Assembly (NCBI GenBank): GCA_017547805.1
Contig: JAFYOR010000102.1
Coordinates: 1 to 45,146 of the forward strand
Reading direction: 5' to 3'
Length of the DNA stretch: 45,146 nucleotides
Source of the DNA: Clostridia bacterium
GTDB taxonomy: Bacteria; Bacillota; Clostridia; Christensenellales; Aristaeellaceae
Both the position numbers and the translations under genes were made by a program. Below the pieces are notes generated by a model that was not told where the DNA came from, ran no database searches, and saw only the letters and a program-made list of their open reading frames with translations. This document shows, one piece after another, positions 8,482-17,040 of the stretch. Numbering within the stretch: position 1 is the first letter of the stretch; each line of letters starts with the position of its first letter.

Positions 8482-8518
8482 AAAAAGCGCCTTCCGTATG
8501 GAAGGCGCTTTCTTTTTG
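8482..8518. terminator. Bidirectional terminator between VTC and second CotH gene
   Basis: AAAGCGCCTTCC (8484-8495) pairs with GGAAGGCGCTTT (8500-8511) around loop GTAT; T-runs flank it on both strands. It serves the plus-strand VTC gene and the convergent CotH gene. Confidence 0.85.
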
Positions 8519-8530
8519 TTTCAATTCTTT

Positions 8531-10867
8531 TCAGGGATACAGATCGCCAAAGTAGCTCTCCATCTCCTCGTCGCTGAGCCTGAATGCACGCTGCGCGCTC
8601 GTGACGATCGTCGCTACGCGATCGTTTTTTTCGCTCTTGATAAAATCACGCAGGAACTGAACATGCTCCTGCCAGGATTCATACGTGCCGTTCCAGATTT
8701 CATAGTCGTAAACGAGGTCATGCTCAACCTCCGCCACCATGCTTTCCAGATGCGCAAGCACGCGTTCCGGCGCGTATGTATTGTTCAAATGCCAGACAAG
8801 GCGCTTAATCATCTGATCCTTGAAATCCGCATTTTTAAGCAGTGCATTGATGATGACCGTGTTGAGCGCGGATTCGTCGGTGACCTTGCCAATCATCTGC
8901 GTCAGGGATGCGGGCTGCGTGCCGAATCCCCAGTCCAGATCGAAATTGACAATCCTCCACAATCCGTCGCCCGCGTTGGAGCGCACATGGCGGATATTGG
9001 CGTAGTCGCGGTCGCCCGTGTAGGCGCGGGCAATGTAGTAATCCATGAAGCTTTCCAGCGAAATCTGGCTGGCCACGTAATCAAAGTTCTCCTGCACAGA
9101 AAGGTCGTGCTTGCGGCAGTAGCGCATCAGCGCCATCCAGTCGTCACGAGAGCCATGTTCGCCAATCGACCAGCCCTTGATCATATCAATGTCCTCTTCA
9201 TCGCCGCCCAGATGCGACGCAGCGAAGGCATCCGTCACGCGCTCGCGAATGTAATAAACGCCGAAGTATTCGCCGTCTATGAACAGATTCACCGGTCGGT
9301 TATTCTGATAGAGCACCTCGGGCATCGTTTCCGCCGTCAGCGAGGTCAGGAATTCATCGCGAAGAAAGGCGCGGTTGGCATCCTCCGAGCCGCAGCGGAG
9401 CACCAGCGCATTAAAGAACGTCACCGTCGAATTCTCAAACAGCGGGTATTCCAGACGGCCTGTGCCGTACTTGGAACGAAAGCGTACAGAAAAGCTCTTT
9501 TTATCCAGCTGGCGGCTGCCCTGACCGTGAATCTTGAGGCCGCAGTCGACGCTGAACTTCGTTTCGCCCTCCTCAATGAGCGTCAGGTTGATGGCAGCTT
9601 CCAGATTCTTGCTTTCATACAAGGTATAAATACCGTTTGAGCCCATGATGGCATTGGGTTCTCCGCTGATGCACAGCAGCGGAAGCTCATACTTTTCCGC
9701 ATCAAAGAGGTAATGGTATGTCGCCGTGGAGGACCAGAGCTCGCCATCCGCCAGCGCGCGCACGCGAAGCACCGTGCTCTTTGTCACAGCAATCGGCGTG
9801 CCGTCGTATCGGGCGCTCTTTTCGTTGGGCGTCTTGCCGTCAAGCGTGTAGTAAATTGCGCCTTCACCGCTAAGAAAAACCTCGGCAGGCCCGCTGAGCG
9901 GGCCGCTGCCAAGGTTTGCCTGAGGCGTATCGGTGATGCCTGACGCGCCCTGCGGATTCGGGCGCCCGATGGAAGGCTGATCATAGTAGCTCATTCCATC
10001 CCCGCTCCTGCCGTAGGAAGTGTTCGGCGTGAGCGGCGGCACATACAGCGCTTCGATGCACTGACCGTTTTTATCGTTGATGTAAATCGTTTCGCCGGTT
10101 GCAGGGATCTTGAAGGGCGCTTCGTACGCCTGATCCCGACCGGATGCCTGCACGACGTAGCACTCGCCGGGTTTGAGTTCCACGCTGGGCATCTGCCAGA
10201 GGAACGGATTCTTCTTCTTATCGGAAAGGTAATAATCGCTCAGGTTGATCGTTTCATCGCCAATGTTCTGCAATTCGATCAGATCGTTGTACTGATCGCT
10301 CTGCGGCAGCAGCTTGCTGTTGGAGGAGACCACCTCGCTGATGATAAGCGTCTGCCCCGCCATATACGATGCGCGGTAGAGCGCAGCGCCTTCTGCTGTA
10401 TTGGGATAGCCGGGAGAAGGCTGATCGGTAAGACCGTGCTCGGCTTGCCAGACGTTATTCTCCATCGCCGGCAGATCAACGTCATCGCAGAGCGTTCCAT
10501 CGCGGTGAAACAGGAACAGCTCACAGCCCTCCTTTGGCAGACGAAGGTCGCGCAGATCGACATCGCAGATCAGCAGCGCATAGCCATCCGGCTCAAGCTC
10601 AACGGCAGGCAGGTGGCAGGCATACGGATCTGCCTCGTCACGCGTGAGGAAATAATCCGAGAGAAGCACCGCAGCGTCTGAGCCGTTATGCACCTCGATA
10701 TAGTCGTAGAATCCCAGCGCCCAATCCGCATCATTGTTGCTCTGCGCCTCGCTGATGGTCAGACTGTATGCGCCGCCATCCGCCAGCGCACATGCGCTCA
10801 TCAGCAGCGCTGCAAGCATGACCAGCATCATCACGGCTGTGTATTTCTTCAGTCCAAATTGAACCAT
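8531..10867 (-). CDS. Secreted CotH kinase-family protein with two lamin-tail domains
   Basis: The 778-residue protein starts 8 nt after GAGGT. A signal peptide ends at ALADGG (about residue 29); a Cys in LMSAC is only a marginal lipobox. Lamin-tail domain 1 begins at YSLTISEAQSNN and domain 2 at TLIISEVVSSNS. A chitobiase-like domain follows with IYYTLDGKTPNEKS. The CotH domain is closer to the family consensus than in the first paralog: CGLKIHGQGSRQLDKKSF, NALVLRCGSEDANRAFLRDE, NLFIDGEYFGVYYIRERV and IVNFDLDWGFG, which supplies the D-x-D-x-G type site. It is convergent with the CotH-DUF4956-VTC group and is likely part of the same system but separately transcribed from the promoter at 10951-10979. 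Confidence 0.9.
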   Translation of the reverse strand: MVQFGLKKYTAVMMLVMLAALLMSACALADGGAYSLTISEAQSNNDADWALGFYDYIEVHNGSDAAVLLSDYFLTRDEADPYACHLPAVELEPDGYALLICDVDLRDLRLPKEGCELFLFHRDGTLCDDVDLPAMENNVWQAEHGLTDQPSPGYPNTAEGAALYRASYMAGQTLIISEVVSSNSKLLPQSDQYNDLIELQNIGDETINLSDYYLSDKKKNPFLWQMPSVELKPGECYVVQASGRDQAYEAPFKIPATGETIYINDKNGQCIEALYVPPLTPNTSYGRSGDGMSYYDQPSIGRPNPQGASGITDTPQANLGSGPLSGPAEVFLSGEGAIYYTLDGKTPNEKSARYDGTPIAVTKSTVLRVRALADGELWSSTATYHYLFDAEKYELPLLCISGEPNAIMGSNGIYTLYESKNLEAAINLTLIEEGETKFSVDCGLKIHGQGSRQLDKKSFSVRFRSKYGTGRLEYPLFENSTVTFFNALVLRCGSEDANRAFLRDEFLTSLTAETMPEVLYQNNRPVNLFIDGEYFGVYYIRERVTDAFAASHLGGDEEDIDMIKGWSIGEHGSRDDWMALMRYCRKHDLSVQENFDYVASQISLESFMDYYIARAYTGDRDYANIRHVRSNAGDGLWRIVNFDLDWGFGTQPASLTQMIGKVTDESALNTVIINALLKNADFKDQMIKRLVWHLNNTYAPERVLAHLESMVAEVEHDLVYDYEIWNGTYESWQEHVQFLRDFIKSEKNDRVATIVTSAQRAFRLSDEEMESYFGDLYP

Positions 10868-10950
10868 GTCACATTACCTCACTTTTCATACGGCAGCCGA
10901 TATACCCGCCGCCTGTCCGCCTTTGAGATGTGCGGAAATTCTCTCCATTC

Positions 10951-10979
10951 ATTATACCGTATCACGCCTTGATTGGAAA
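10951..10979 (-). promoter_or_regulatory. Promoter for the second CotH gene
   Basis: On the minus strand TTTCCA (10974-10979) and a consensus TATAAT (10951-10956) are 17 bp apart. The start codon at 10867 gives a leader of roughly 75 nt. Confidence 0.7.
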
Positions 10980-11025
10980 GTCTTTTTTGCAGAATATGTG
11001 CTTTAGCTGCTCTTGACGCTCGTGG

Positions 11026-11031
11026 TATAAT
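11026..11031 (+). promoter_or_regulatory. Extended -10 promoter for the M28 peptidase gene
   Basis: TGG-TATAAT lies 35 bp before the start codon at 11067. A TTGACG at 11013-11018 is too close to be its -35. Confidence 0.55.
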
Positions 11032-11066
11032 AAACTCAAACGCAAGCAATGATCGGAGGTTTTCTT

Positions 11067-12341
11067 ATGAACGTATCCGCCCACCGCGCTTTCTCCCTGC
11101 TCAAGGAGCTCGCCTACGAACGCGTCAGCTGCTCTGCGGAAGAACGCAGCGCAGCCCAGCGTCTGCTTCAGGAGGCGCTTTCAATCGGCGTCAGCGCGCA
11201 GATTGAGGAATTCAAGGCGCCCTGCGGCCATGTTGATCACGCAAGGCTCGTCGTCACCGCGCCGTATGAAAAGGAATACACCGTCACCGGCTATGAACGT
11301 GCCCTCCCCACCGGCGAAGACGGACTTGACGGCGAGTTCTATTACGCCGAGGATGTTCTGCCCGCGCACCTTGCGCGCGTGAAGGATAAGATCGTGATGA
11401 TCAACGGCCCGCTGCGCCGCAAAACATATGAAAAGCTGCGCAAAGCCGGCGCGAAGGCCATCCTCACCTTCTCGGGAGAGACGATCGACCACGAGAGCAA
11501 CAGCGATCTGCTCATCCGCAAGCTCCGCGAAACGCTGACCGAGCCCTTCGGCAGCGCGGTTGCGCTCAACATGCGCGCCGCGGACGCTGCGGAAATCGTC
11601 CGCCGCGGCGCAAAGCAGATGCATATTGAACTGGAAGGCGAAAGCTACGAGGGCACCAGCCAGAACGTCTGCGCCGTCATCGAAGGCACGACCTATCCCG
11701 AGGAGATCATTTCTCTGGGTGCGCATTATGACAGCGTGTACTTCTCCACCGGCGTCTACGACAACATGTCCGGCAGCGTGATTCTGATGGAGCTGCTGCG
11801 CTACTTTGCCAAGCACAGACCCGCCCGCACCCTCAAGTTCAACTGGTACGGTTCTGAGGAGCAGGGACTGCTGGGCAGCAAGGCGTGGGTCGCTGCGCAT
11901 GCGGACGAGCTTAACCAGCATGTGCTGATGATCAATGTGGACGTCGCAGCTGCAACGCTGGGCCACAACGTCGCCCCCGTGCTGGCGACAGATGCCGCCG
12001 TCAGCTATGTGGACGCCGTGATGCGCGAGATCGGTATTCCCTGCAAAACGAAGCTGGATATCTATTCCAGCGACTGCATCCCCTTTGCCGAAAAGGGCGT
12101 TCCGGCGGTCAACTTCTGCCGCTTCGGCGCGCCGGGCGCGGACTTCATCCACGACCGCAATGACAACCTCAAGAGCGGCTATATCGACGAAAATGCGCTG
12201 GATATTACCCTGCGTCAGGCGCTCGCCTTCACCGATCGCGTCGCCAACGCTGTGCTTTGTCCCATCGAGCGCAAGATCGACAAGAAGATCGTGGACAAGG
12301 TGGACGAATACCTCTTCAAGAAGGAGAAAGACGAGGAGTAA
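11067..12341 (+). CDS. M28-family zinc aminopeptidase
   Basis: The start at 11067 follows CGGAGG; the in-frame ATG at 11049 lies upstream of that site. The 424-residue protein has the M28 layout: a PA-type insert (about 80-180, KDKIVMINGPLRRKTYEKL) and the metallopeptidase domain. All five metal ligands and the general base can be seen: His220 (LGAHYDS), Asp232 (YDNMSGS), catalytic Glu264 and ligand Glu265 (GSEEQGLLGS), an Asp in MINVDVA, and His in FIHDRNDN near the end. It should therefore be an active di-zinc exopeptidase. No signal peptide is seen, so it probably acts in the cytoplasm on peptides. Its C-terminal tail is rich in Lys and Glu. It ends at a terminator shared with the convergent MFS gene. 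Confidence 0.9.
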   Translation: MNVSAHRAFSLLKELAYERVSCSAEERSAAQRLLQEALSIGVSAQIEEFKAPCGHVDHARLVVTAPYEKEYTVTGYERALPTGEDGLDGEFYYAEDVLPAHLARVKDKIVMINGPLRRKTYEKLRKAGAKAILTFSGETIDHESNSDLLIRKLRETLTEPFGSAVALNMRAADAAEIVRRGAKQMHIELEGESYEGTSQNVCAVIEGTTYPEEIISLGAHYDSVYFSTGVYDNMSGSVILMELLRYFAKHRPARTLKFNWYGSEEQGLLGSKAWVAAHADELNQHVLMINVDVAAATLGHNVAPVLATDAAVSYVDAVMREIGIPCKTKLDIYSSDCIPFAEKGVPAVNFCRFGAPGADFIHDRNDNLKSGYIDENALDITLRQALAFTDRVANAVLCPIERKIDKKIVDKVDEYLFKKEKDEE

Positions 12342-12391
12342 ATTCGGCCTTTCCTCCCCGCACGGCATGTGCCTGAAGGTGAACACAATGC

Positions 12392-12427
12392 AAACAGCCC
12401 CATTCCAAACGGAATGGGGCTGTGTTT
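12392..12427. terminator. Terminator shared by M28 and MFS genes
   Basis: ACAGCCCCATTCC (12394-12406) pairs perfectly with GGAATGGGGCTGT (12411-12423) around AAAC. T-runs are short on both sides (GTTTATT and TGTTTGCATT), so efficiency may be moderate. Confidence 0.7.
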
Positions 12428-12446
12428 ATTCAGTTCATCATCTGTG

Positions 12447-13649
12447 TCACTTTTTGATCCGGCTGGAAATAATCATCATCGCCGCACAAGCCGACGCCGC
12501 CGCCATCCACACCATGCACAGCGCAAAAACGCCCGCGTTTTCATACACACCGCCGGCCAGCACGCCCGCAAGCGCAGAACCCAGATAGATGAAGGCGTCG
12601 ATCATGCCCGCCGTCATACCCGACTTGCCTACGCTGTCATATTCCATGGGAATCAGCCCGGTCAGCATGGTATTGGCGCCGTACATCGCCGCACAGACGC
12701 AGCCAAGCAGCAGCGCCACCAGCAGCATCCCCCCGGCAGGCAGCAATGCCGCGCAGCAGCAAAACGCCGCCACCATCATCATCGCCACGACAAGGCGCGG
12801 ATTTGCGCCCCTGCTTCGCAGATGATTGCCGATCAGCACGCCGACTGCGTTGATCAGCGGGAGAATCAGCGTGAATGCTGTTGCCGACATGGCATTTTCT
12901 CTGCCCATGCGCGCCAGAATCGTTGGCGTCCACGTGATGACGCCATCGCGGATAAAGCCATAGAGAATGCAGGTAGCCAGCACCAGCAAGAAACTCACGG
13001 ATGAAAGCACAGCCATGGAGGATGCGCCGGCAGCCGCTTTTTCCTTCCTTGCAGCGCTGCTCCAGCTTCCATCGCGAAGCTCGGCAAGCAGAAAGCAGGC
13101 TGCGCACGCAGCCGTGACAAGCGCGATGCACGCCGGCACGCGGAAGGACAGCCGCCAGCCAAAGCGGTCCGCCATAACGCCCGAAATCGCCCAGGCAAAG
13201 AAGTGTCCGGCAATCAGCGTCACGGACAACGCGGCATTGGCTGTATTGCGCTCCCTGTCTCCCCTGAAATAGAACGCCACAACGCGCACAATCGGTGTCC
13301 AAAGCATCGACTGGAAAACGGCGTTTACCGTCCAGACGGCAACCATCGCCGGAAAGCTTTGCGCAAAGCTCATCGCCAGATTGCACAGCGCCGAGCCGCA
13401 AAGACCCGTCACCATATATCGGAAGGGATTGACATGGTCGACAATCATACCGTTGACCATCTGACCGCAGGCGTAAACCACCGCAAAGACTGTCTGCAGA
13501 AGTCCCGCCGTGGTTATTGAGAGCCCCAGATCCATGGTGATGGCGTCAAGCGCGGCAGAGATGTTCAGCCGGCAAAAATACAGTACCGTATACACAATCA
13601 CGCAGCAGGACAGCATGCCCGTCTGCTTTCTTGTAAACTTCATGCTCAC
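12447..13649 (-). CDS. MFS transporter, OPA-like (organophosphate/sugar-phosphate antiporter type)
   Basis: The 400-residue protein has about twelve hydrophobic segments and a central hydrophilic loop (about 195-210, ELRDGSWSSAARKEKAAAG), as in major facilitator proteins. The N-terminal YTVLYFCRLNISAALDAI, with Tyr and Arg in the first helix, resembles the GlpT/UhpT/UhpC (OPA) branch. Start is the GTG at 13649, 7 nt after AGAGG; its GTGA overlaps the stop of the PHP gene by 4 bp, so translation is probably coupled. An ATG two codons further in is possible. The coupling suggests that the substrate is a phosphorylated compound handled by the PHP phosphoesterase, but this is inference. Confidence 0.82.
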   Translation of the reverse strand: MSMKFTRKQTGMLSCCVIVYTVLYFCRLNISAALDAITMDLGLSITTAGLLQTVFAVVYACGQMVNGMIVDHVNPFRYMVTGLCGSALCNLAMSFAQSFPAMVAVWTVNAVFQSMLWTPIVRVVAFYFRGDRERNTANAALSVTLIAGHFFAWAISGVMADRFGWRLSFRVPACIALVTAACAACFLLAELRDGSWSSAARKEKAAAGASSMAVLSSVSFLLVLATCILYGFIRDGVITWTPTILARMGRENAMSATAFTLILPLINAVGVLIGNHLRSRGANPRLVVAMMMVAAFCCCAALLPAGGMLLVALLLGCVCAAMYGANTMLTGLIPMEYDSVGKSGMTAGMIDAFIYLGSALAGVLAGGVYENAGVFALCMVWMAAASACAAMMIISSRIKK

Positions 13650-14581
13650 TTGACGTCCTCTGCCTCAAGGAAAATGGGATTCGTCCATGCACGCCTGCCG
13701 AAGGTATCCACCACCACCGCGCGGATATAGTCACCCGTGCGCACCGCGTCGCTCGCCTCGGTGATCACTTCGCCATACGGCGCGGCATGCAGCGGATACG
13801 GCACGCGCAGATGGACAAATCGGATTTCCTTCACCGGGGAACATTTGATGTGCGCCTGCCCGTCCTCCACATAGAAATCATAGATTTCCGGACCGCAGGA
13901 TGCATAGAAAGCGCCGCTTTCAAGCGCCTTGAGAATTGCAGGCACGCTGTTTTCGCTGTTCACGCGCACCCAGCCCTTGCAGTGGTGATCCATCGCGTGG
14001 CCGTCGTCCGTGGCGACGCCAAAGATCTTTTTTCCCTGCGCCAGCAGCTCGTCCCAATATGCCGCATCCATATCCAGCCTGTTTTCAATTGCGCAGCCGC
14101 TGTTCCAGATCTCCATGGCGAAATTGCCTTCGAGCATCTCAAACTCGCGCGCAGGCGTGCCGCTCCACTGGGGATGGGCATAAATCGTCAGGTTGCCGTT
14201 GCGGTGAATCTCGTCAAGATGCGCCTGCGTATCCTCGGGCTTTTCAAGCTTCCAGCTGTCAAGGCGCTGATCCTGATCGTAGCCATTTCCGTCTTCCTTG
14301 CGCGGGCCGACGCACACAATATGATGGCAATGCACAGCGCGGTAAACGCGCGGGAAATTGCCGTCCATTTCCATGCCCGGCAGGATGGTGATTCCATCGA
14401 CGCCGAAATTATCGTAATTATACAGCCGGTGATCCGTCACCGCCATGAAATCATATCCGTTTTCTTTATGCAGGCGAATGACTTCACTGACCTCGCCCTT
14501 GCCGTCCGAACGGGTCGTATGGCAATGCAGCGCACCCTTGAGCATCTTTCCTGCAGCTTCAAATGCAGCCTGTCGTTTCAT
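13646..14581 (-). CDS. PHP-domain metal-dependent phosphoesterase
   Basis: The start at 14581 follows GGAGG with 7-nt spacing. The 311-residue protein opens with the PHP metal motif LKGALHCHTTRSDGKG, then VTDHRLYNYDN, a Glu in GMEMDG, IYAHPQW and GVATDDGHAMDHHCKGW, which together supply the His/Asp/Glu cluster for a multi-metal centre. Residues about 230-311 form a beta-rich tail (IKCSPVKEIRFVHLRVPYP). Such stand-alone proteins hydrolyse phosphate esters or nucleotides; the substrate is not predictable here. It is the first gene of an operon with the MFS transporter, from the promoter and inverted repeat at 14630-14660. Confidence 0.87.
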   Translation of the reverse strand: MKRQAAFEAAGKMLKGALHCHTTRSDGKGEVSEVIRLHKENGYDFMAVTDHRLYNYDNFGVDGITILPGMEMDGNFPRVYRAVHCHHIVCVGPRKEDGNGYDQDQRLDSWKLEKPEDTQAHLDEIHRNGNLTIYAHPQWSGTPAREFEMLEGNFAMEIWNSGCAIENRLDMDAAYWDELLAQGKKIFGVATDDGHAMDHHCKGWVRVNSENSVPAILKALESGAFYASCGPEIYDFYVEDGQAHIKCSPVKEIRFVHLRVPYPLHAAPYGEVITEASDAVRTGDYIRAVVVDTFGRRAWTNPIFLEAEDVK

Positions 14582-14629
14582 GTTCCATCCTCCTGTTGTA
14601 CACAGAGATTTTCGATTCCTGCTACGCCA

Positions 14630-14660
14630 AGTATAGCACTTCCCTCGTTGCGCTGCAACG
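14630..14660 (-). promoter_or_regulatory. Promoter of the PHP-MFS operon with an inverted repeat on the -35
   Basis: On the minus strand TTGCAG (14653-14658) and TATACT (14630-14635, with TG extension) are 17 bp apart. The palindrome CGTTGC-GCT-GCAACG (14646-14660) covers the -35, which is where a repressor would block polymerase. Confidence 0.6.
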
Positions 14661-14750
14661 TACAACTCTCTCTTTTGCGCTGTTTTCCTTTGTTATCTAT
14701 CTCTTTGCTCCATGTGAGGAATTGCTTGCCAAATCTGTCGAAAATGACGA

Positions 14751-14779
14751 TTGGCGATCCGTTTGTTCCGGCGTATACT
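14751..14779 (+). promoter_or_regulatory. Promoter of the MATE-SDR operon
   Basis: TTGGCG (14751-14756) and TATACT (14774-14779) have 17-bp spacing. The leader to the start codon at 14854 is about 65-70 nt. Confidence 0.7.
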
Positions 14780-14853
14780 GTAGGCAGACTTCCGGCATGC
14801 CGCCGCGCTGCAGGACGTCCAGGCATTCATTTGAAACATGGAAAGGAGCCGTC

Positions 14854-16224
14854 ATGAATAAAGCCGCCGCATCCTCATCCGGACACATGCGCACGCGGGA
14901 CATGACGCAGGGCCATCCCCTTCGCCTGATCCTCGCCTTTTCCATTCCTCTGCTGATCGGAAACCTTTTCCAGCAGGTTTATAACATCGTGGATACCATG
15001 GTTGCCGGATACTGCATCGGCGATCAGGCAATCGCCGCCATCGGGGCAACCACGTCGCTCTATCATCTTCTGCTCAACGCCGCAATCGGCCTGAACAACG
15101 GCTACGGCATCGTGCTCACCCGCTGTTTCGGCGCAAAGCGCCTGCAGGACATGCGACAGGGAATCGCCGGCATGCTGCTGCTCAACATCGCCGCTTCCAC
15201 CCTGCTGACATTCGCCTCGCTTTTCTTCCTGCGGCCTTTGCTGCACTTTCTCAACATCCCCGACGCGATATTTGATCAGACGCTGACCTATATTTCCATC
15301 ATCTGTCTGGGCATCGCGCCGACCGTCATCTACAACATGTGCGCCGCCATCCTGCGCGCCGTGGGCAACAGCACAACTCCGCTCTATTTTCTCATCCTTT
15401 CCTGTGTGCTCAATATCGTTCTTGACCTGTTTTTCGTCGTCACGCTGCATATGGGCATCGCCGGAACAGCCGCCGCAACAGTCATCGCGCAGACGGTTTC
15501 CGCGCTGCTGTGCGCCCTTCAGGTGTTTCGCTGCTACGGCGCATTTCTTCCGCGCAGGACGGATTTCCGGATTCCCGCAAACCTGCTGTCGGATCTTGTG
15601 AGCACGGGGCTTTCCATGGCGCTGATGGTTTGCGTGGTGGATATGGGAACGGTGATCTTCCAGCGCGCCAATAACCTGCTGGGAGAAATCATCATCGCCG
15701 CACATACCTCCACGCGCCGCGTGATGTCGGTGTTCATGGCGCCGTTCATGTCCATCGCCACCGCCTGCGCGACATTCATCGGCCAAAACCGCGGTGCGCA
15801 AAAATACGACCGCATCCGTTCCACGCTGAAAAAGACGCTGCTCCTTGAAGCAGGCTGGGCCGCTTTTTCCGCCGTCGTGATCTTTCTCCTCGGCGCGCAG
15901 ATCGTCCGCCTGACAACCGGAACGCAAAGCGATGCGATTATCTCAAACGCCGTCATGGCGCTGCGCATCCACTTCGCCTTTTATCCCGTTTTGGGCGTTC
16001 TCCTCTGCCTGCGCATGGCGATGCAGGCGCTGGGCATGAAGCTTGCGCCCGTGCTTTCCAGCTGCATCGAGCTGTGCATGAAGATTCTTTCCGCGCGGCT
16101 GCTCATCCCAAGGCTCGGCTATCTTGGCACCAGCATCACCGAACCAGTCACATGGGTCGTGATGCTCCTGTTCCTGTGCGCGGCCTTCGCATGCAGATGC
16201 AGACGCGTTTTCCCCACAACATGA
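14854..16224 (+). CDS. MATE-family multidrug/toxin exporter
   Basis: The start at 14854 follows GAAAGGAG; the frame is open further upstream but without such a site and across the promoter. The 456-residue protein has about twelve membrane helices. It begins with the family signature MTQGHPLRLILAFSIPLLIGNLFQQVYNIVDTMV (start of MatE domain 1) and has GDQAIAAIGAT and the second half starting near LLSDLVSTGLSMALM. Family members export drugs or metabolites using a sodium or proton gradient. The SDR gene follows after 18 bp, so the two are probably one transcript, and the exported compound may be linked to the SDR product. Confidence 0.9.
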   Translation: MNKAAASSSGHMRTRDMTQGHPLRLILAFSIPLLIGNLFQQVYNIVDTMVAGYCIGDQAIAAIGATTSLYHLLLNAAIGLNNGYGIVLTRCFGAKRLQDMRQGIAGMLLLNIAASTLLTFASLFFLRPLLHFLNIPDAIFDQTLTYISIICLGIAPTVIYNMCAAILRAVGNSTTPLYFLILSCVLNIVLDLFFVVTLHMGIAGTAAATVIAQTVSALLCALQVFRCYGAFLPRRTDFRIPANLLSDLVSTGLSMALMVCVVDMGTVIFQRANNLLGEIIIAAHTSTRRVMSVFMAPFMSIATACATFIGQNRGAQKYDRIRSTLKKTLLLEAGWAAFSAVVIFLLGAQIVRLTTGTQSDAIISNAVMALRIHFAFYPVLGVLLCLRMAMQALGMKLAPVLSSCIELCMKILSARLLIPRLGYLGTSITEPVTWVVMLLFLCAAFACRCRRVFPTT

Positions 16225-16242
16225 CAATCAAGGAGGATGACC

Positions 16243-16956
16243 ATGGGTGATTTTGACAGCAAGGTTGTCGTCGTCACCGGCGGCGCGCACGGCATCGGCA
16301 GATGCCTTTGCGAAGAATTTGAAAAGCAGGGCGCAAAGGTCTGTGTGATTGATCTGCGCGACAATCCGTATTTCACCGGCGATCTGTCAAAGAAGGAGGA
16401 TATCGAACGCTTTGCCGCAAAGGTAATCGATGAATGCGGGCATGTCGATGTCCTCATCAACAACGCGCTGCCGCTGATGAAGGGCATTGACGAATGCACA
16501 TACGAAGAATTCTCCTATGCGCTGAGCGTCGGCGCCACCGCCGCGTTCTATCTGTCCAAGCTCTTTCTCCCGCATTTTGCACCGGGTGCAAGCATCATCA
16601 ACATTTCCTCCAGCCGCGACCGCATGAGTCAGCCGCAAACGGAAAGCTACACCGCAGCCAAGGGCGCAATCCATGCCCTGACTCACGCGCTGGCCGTCAG
16701 CCTTGCAGGAAAGGTACGCGTCAATTCAATCTCCCCCGGCTGGATCGATACCGATTACACTGTCTATGACGGTCCGGACGCCTGGCAGCAGCCCGCAGGG
16801 CGCGTGGGCAATCCGCTGGATATCGCCCATGCCGCGTTGTTCCTTGCGTCTGAAAAGGCCGGGTTCATTACCGGCGAAAACCTGTGCATCGACGGCGGCA
16901 TGACGCGTCTGATGGTTTATCACGGCGATCACGGCTGGACACTTTCCGGCAGATAA
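16243..16956 (+). CDS. Short-chain dehydrogenase/reductase (SDR)
   Basis: The start at 16243 gives 6-nt spacing to AGGAGG; an in-frame ATG at 16237 touches that site. The 237-residue protein is a classical SDR: TGGAHGIG for NAD(P) near residue 11, NNAL in place of the usual NNAG, the catalytic Ser in NISSSRD, and YTAAKGA as the Tyr-x-x-x-Lys pair, followed by SPGWIDTDY. An Asp after the second strand (VCVIDLRDN) points to NAD rather than NADP. It ends in the usual GENLCIDGGMT. The substrate is unknown. It lies 18 bp behind the MATE exporter. Confidence 0.9.
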   Translation: MGDFDSKVVVVTGGAHGIGRCLCEEFEKQGAKVCVIDLRDNPYFTGDLSKKEDIERFAAKVIDECGHVDVLINNALPLMKGIDECTYEEFSYALSVGATAAFYLSKLFLPHFAPGASIINISSSRDRMSQPQTESYTAAKGAIHALTHALAVSLAGKVRVNSISPGWIDTDYTVYDGPDAWQQPAGRVGNPLDIAHAALFLASEKAGFITGENLCIDGGMTRLMVYHGDHGWTLSGR

Positions 16957-16979
16957 TCTGACAGATTCCAAATAAACAA

Positions 16980-17010
16980 CAGCAGCTTTTCCATGCGGAA
17001 AAGCTGCTGT
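16980..17010. terminator. Terminator between the SDR and acyl-CoA synthetase genes
   Basis: AGCAGCTTTTCC (16981-16992) pairs with GGAAAAGCTGCT (16997-17008) around ATGC, between two convergent genes. T-rich sequence (ATTATATTTC) follows on the plus strand. Confidence 0.75.
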
Positions 17011-17040
17011 ATTATATTTCGCTTTATGGACGGCAGTCTG

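Noticed and set aside
8498-9640. A 380-codon plus-strand frame opposite the second CotH gene
   Set aside because: No ribosome site or family features; it starts inside the terminator at 8482-8518.
11013-11031. TTGACG-TATAAT as a standard promoter pair for the M28 gene
   Set aside because: Only 7 bp separate the hexamers; the extended -10 alone is the better explanation.
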